DNA from: Planctomycetota bacterium
GTDB lineage: Bacteria > Planctomycetota > JAJSAM01 > JAJVHW01
Assembly (NCBI GenBank): GCA_022072415.1
Contig: JAJVHW010000110.1
Span: 1-34,460, forward strand
Reading direction: 5' to 3'
DNA: 34,460 bases
Shown here: one piece after another, positions 31,490 through 34,460 of the stretch
Position numbering within the stretch: the first letter of the stretch is position 1
Layout of the letters: every line of letters begins with the position of its first letter
Notes under the pieces: model-generated
The model's database searches: none
Told to the model about the DNA's origin: nothing
What the model saw: the letters and a program-made list of their open reading frames with translations, nothing else
Made by a program: the position numbers and the translations under genes

Positions 31490-34460
31490 ATGCAGAAGCA
31501 CGACACGCGTCGTTCCGAGCCCCGCCGCGGCGCCCCGAACCTCCTCCTCACGGTCACGGCGCTCCTCGCCTCCGCCACCGCCGCGTGGGCCTCCGACACC
31601 GACGGCGACGGCCTCTCCGACGCCGACGAGAACGCGATATGGGGCACGGACCCGAACGACACCGACACCGACGACGACGGGTGGTCCGATTACCGCGAGG
31701 CGATCGAGGAGGGGACGAGCGCGGTCGTCGGCGACTTCGACGGCGACGGCACGGCCGACGGCACGGACACGAACCCCTTCCTCTACAACGGCTCCTCGAC
31801 CCACGACGGCGGCTCCGCGGCGACCCACTCGGGCCGCTACCAGGGGAACTACGCCAACTGGGCCGGGACGAGCGCGCAGGACGGGGCCGGCGTCTACGTC
31901 CACAACGGCGTCCACGTCCACAGCCTCTCGGTGGCCGGCGCGCAGGGCGTCGGCATGGGCTTCTCGGTGGACATCGGCTTCCTCTCCGCGGCGGCCTACG
32001 ACGGCTACTTCGGGAAAGGCACTCACTCGATCTTCGACATGAAGATCACGCCCGCGTCGGGCGGCGACATGTGGGTCACGATGGAGGACGGCGCCGAGAA
32101 GCTCTTCACGTGGAACTCGGGGACGAGCACATTCACGTCGCCGGCGGGGTGCCTCTGCATCCTGACGAAGATCGACAGCAGCAACTACGAGCGGCACTTC
32201 CCGACGGGGAGCCTCTGCGGCGGGTCGACGAACGTCTACCACTTCACCGACGGGAAGCTCGTCTGGTACCGCGACGTGCACCAGAACCAGGTCACCTTCG
32301 CCCGCGACGGAAGCGGCCACCCGACCTCGGTCACCGACACCCGCGGCGAGGTCTGGACCGTGACGACGTGGTCCGGCACGAGCCGCATCAAGCAGGTGAC
32401 GACCCCCGACAGCGCCAACTGGGACTTCGAGTACAACCCGCAGGGCCAGCTCTACCGCGTGAAGGGCCCGGCCACCACGAGCTTCCCGAGCGGCATCACG
32501 CACGAGTTCCGCTACGTGAACGGCGCCTCGGCGTCGGCGCTCAACAGCAACCTCGCGACCGTGATCGACGGCCGGGGGATCGCGTGGCTTCGGAACGCCT
32601 ACGACAGCTCGGACCGCGTGCGGAAGCAGTGGCTCGGCGCGATCTCGGCCGGGTACGAGTTCGATTACGCCAACGTCGGGAGCGGCGAGACGTCGATCCT
32701 CGACCCCGTGGGGAACCAGCGGGTGTGGTCGTTCAACACGACGTCCCTCGTCAAGACGAGCCTCGTCGAGAAGACGAACCGCAACGTGCGGTCGGGCGAG
32801 GGCGACTACACGACCTCGTGGACCCACGACAGCGACGGCTACATGACCGGCGTGACGCTTCCGCGGGGCAACGGCACGAAGCTGACGCTCTCCTCGATGA
32901 AGCAGGTGACCGAGTCGCGGCAGAAGGAGTCGATGGCAGCGTCGGACAGCTCGGCCGACCGCGTGACGACGTACACGTACGAGGATGAGTCGAAGTACTA
33001 CGCGCTCGCGAGCATGACGACGCCGGACGGGAAGACCACCTCCTACACGAACAACACGAAGGGTCAGCCGACCGCGGTCACGCACCCGACCGTCACGAAC
33101 GTGACCCCGAACGTCACGGTCACCGAGTCGATGGCCTACAACTCAGACGGCACCCTCGACACGCGGACCGACGGCGAGGGGAAGGTCACGAAGTACGAGT
33201 ACTGGACCGCGGGCGCCCGGAAGGGGCGCGTCAAGAAGGTCATCGTGGACCAGGGCGGGCTCAACCTGACGACCGAGTACGACTACGAGCCCTGGGGCGA
33301 CGTGAAGAGCGTGAAGGACCCGAACGGCAACACCACGCTCCACACCGTCGAGCGCTACGGGAACGTGACGAAGGTCGAGGCGCCGTCCTCGCTCGGCTAC
33401 GTGACCGAGTTCGAGCACAACGAGAACCTCGACGTCACGAAGCGGCGCGTCAAGAACATCGACTACGACGGGACGGCGCTCACCTCGCCCGCGTGGTGGG
33501 AAACGACGACCACCTACAACGAGATGGACAAGCCGCTCATGATCCGCGAGGACGTGACGAGCTCGACCCAGCGGACGACGCAGGTCTACTACGATGCGAA
33601 CTGGGCGGCGGAGAAGGTCACCCGAGGCGACCGCGAGACGCGCACGGTCTACGACGAGCGCGGGCTCGTGTACAAGGTCGAGCGCGAGGCCGGGAGCGGC
33701 GGCACCGATCAGGTCGCGACCCGCGACTACGACGGCAACCGCAACGTCGTCACGTCGGTCAACGCCCGCGGGAAGACGTCCACGGCCGAGTACGACCTCT
33801 TCGACCAGCGCACGAAGGCGGTCAACGCGCTCGGCCACTACGCGACGACCACCTACGACGTCATGGGACGCGCAACGGAGCGGAAGGCCTACGAGGAGGC
33901 CGGGACCACGGACGTGCTCCTTGCGCACTCGAAGACCACCTACGACGAGATGGGCCGCGCGTGGAAAGAGGAGGCCGGCCTGATCGGAAGCTCCTCGACC
34001 ACCTGGCTCGCGAGTACGGTCGCCTTCGACAAGCGCTCGCTCGTCGTGTCCTCGAAGGACCGGCGCAGCAACGAGACCACCGTCGAGTACGACGCCGCGG
34101 GCCGGCGGACCAAGGCGACGGACCCGCTCGGGAACTTCACCGAGTGGACCTACGACGCGAACGGCAACGTCACCAAGGTGAAGGAGACGGAGAAGATCCC
34201 CGGGTCGTCCGGGACCGAGGCGTTCGAGACGGAGTTCACCTACGACGTCATCAACCGCCAGACCAAGCGGACCGAGATCGACCGGACCGACTCCTCCAAC
34301 AAGAAGATCACCGAGTGGAAGCGCGACTCCCGCGGCGTGCTCCGGAAGACGATCGACCCGAAGGGCAACGAGGTCGAGTACGTGGCCGACGGCCTCGGGC
34401 GGACGCTCGAGAAGCGGGAGGACATGGGCTCGTCCCAGACGATCGTGACCAAGTGGGCCT
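31490..34460 (+). CDS. Secreted RHS/YD-repeat protein (5' part, runs off the window)
   Basis: At least 990 residues, no stop before the window end. ATG at 31490 has GGAGGGGG at 31473-31480. A signal peptide (NLLLTVTALLASATAAWA, about 18-35) is followed by calcium-binding, thrombospondin type 3-like repeats: DTDGDGLSDADE, DPNDTDTDDDGWSDYRE and DFDGDGTADGTDTNP, residues 36-100. A globular region comes next (MWVTMEDGAEKLFTW). From about residue 250 on come YD repeats such as FARDGSGHPTSVTDTRG, YDAAGRRTKATDPLGN and YDANGNVTKVKE, which build the RHS shell. A variable C-terminal toxin or adhesin would be expected beyond the window. The gene is coupled to the HEAT-like protein upstream. Confidence 0.93.
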   Translation, partial: MQKHDTRRSEPRRGAPNLLLTVTALLASATAAWASDTDGDGLSDADENAIWGTDPNDTDTDDDGWSDYREAIEEGTSAVVGDFDGDGTADGTDTNPFLYNGSSTHDGGSAATHSGRYQGNYANWAGTSAQDGAGVYVHNGVHVHSLSVAGAQGVGMGFSVDIGFLSAAAYDGYFGKGTHSIFDMKITPASGGDMWVTMEDGAEKLFTWNSGTSTFTSPAGCLCILTKIDSSNYERHFPTGSLCGGSTNVYHFTDGKLVWYRDVHQNQVTFARDGSGHPTSVTDTRGEVWTVTTWSGTSRIKQVTTPDSANWDFEYNPQGQLYRVKGPATTSFPSGITHEFRYVNGASASALNSNLATVIDGRGIAWLRNAYDSSDRVRKQWLGAISAGYEFDYANVGSGETSILDPVGNQRVWSFNTTSLVKTSLVEKTNRNVRSGEGDYTTSWTHDSDGYMTGVTLPRGNGTKLTLSSMKQVTESRQKESMAASDSSADRVTTYTYEDESKYYALASMTTPDGKTTSYTNNTKGQPTAVTHPTVTNVTPNVTVTESMAYNSDGTLDTRTDGEGKVTKYEYWTAGARKGRVKKVIVDQGGLNLTTEYDYEPWGDVKSVKDPNGNTTLHTVERYGNVTKVEAPSSLGYVTEFEHNENLDVTKRRVKNIDYDGTALTSPAWWETTTTYNEMDKPLMIREDVTSSTQRTTQVYYDANWAAEKVTRGDRETRTVYDERGLVYKVEREAGSGGTDQVATRDYDGNRNVVTSVNARGKTSTAEYDLFDQRTKAVNALGHYATTTYDVMGRATERKAYEEAGTTDVLLAHSKTTYDEMGRAWKEEAGLIGSSSTTWLASTVAFDKRSLVVSSKDRRSNETTVEYDAAGRRTKATDPLGNFTEWTYDANGNVTKVKETEKIPGSSGTEAFETEFTYDVINRQTKRTEIDRTDSSNKKITEWKRDSRGVLRKTIDPKGNEVEYVADGLGRTLEKREDMGSSQTIVTKWA

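Noticed and set aside
1-34460. tRNA, rRNA or riboswitch genes
   Set aside because: No acceptor/T-loop pattern, rRNA segment or known riboswitch core was seen on either strand by eye; a covariance-model search would be the deciding test.

Overview
The window is high-GC bacterial DNA, tightly packed, with many ATGA/GTGA gene overlaps and no tRNA or rRNA gene that I can see. Several gene types would suit a planctomycete or a related lineage: secreted HEAT plus von Willebrand factor A proteins, an RHS giant with calcium-binding repeats, a pilin-like secreted protein, and a 6-phospho-3-hexuloisomerase-like protein. That placement is an inference from gene style; there is no marker gene to prove it.

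Layout. (1) 1-2760 is an accessory-looking stretch of lower GC. It holds three small membrane or membrane-anchored protein genes (377-691, 1320-1700, 2333-2707), each preceded by a broken copy of the 5' end of the metallo-beta-lactamase-fold gene that stands intact at 2778-3623. A 26-bp perfect hairpin lies at its left edge. (2) 2778-6801 is a coupled run: MBL-fold hydrolase, M1 metallopeptidase, polytopic membrane protein. A secreted HEAT/VWA protein follows. (3) 8690-11829 holds an enoyl-CoA hydratase, an isopropylmalate/isocitrate-type dehydrogenase with NADP-type residues, and a rhomboid protease fused to a TPR-like tail. (4) 12070-13545 carries a secreted protein of unknown function and an M48 peptidase on the minus strand. 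A VapBC-like toxin-antitoxin pair follows on the plus strand, then a pilin-like gene on the minus strand. (5) 15262-17262 encodes a single-chain aconitase/isopropylmalate-isomerase homologue with its swivel domain at the N-terminus. (6) 17278-18568 is an AAA/DUF4143-type ATPase whose promoter is built into a 51-bp array of four alternating half-sites that runs into the start codon. (7) 18824-24545 holds a class I aminotransferase, an unknown membrane-anchored protein, a small unknown protein, and a three-gene cluster of nitrilase-type amidase, PyrK-like flavoprotein and SIS-domain isomerase. (8) 24579-29831 is a 1750-residue minus-strand protein with exonuclease, RecQ-helicase and UvrD-helicase parts. 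(9) 29871-34460 has a sigma-factor-like gene ending in an 8-bp tandem repeat, a HEAT-like anchored protein, and the start of a secreted RHS/YD-repeat protein that runs off the window.

Two non-coding signals stand out. A repeat family with terminal inverted repeats (11830-12064 and 18569-18820) fills, almost base for base, the gap between two convergent gene pairs. The 5' gene-fragment array at 128-2993 looks like the scar of repeated insertions at one chromosomal target. Promoters also show a habit: several genes have a TAnnnT box only 6-10 bases before the start codon, which suggests leaderless mRNAs, while others have clear Shine-Dalgarno sites.
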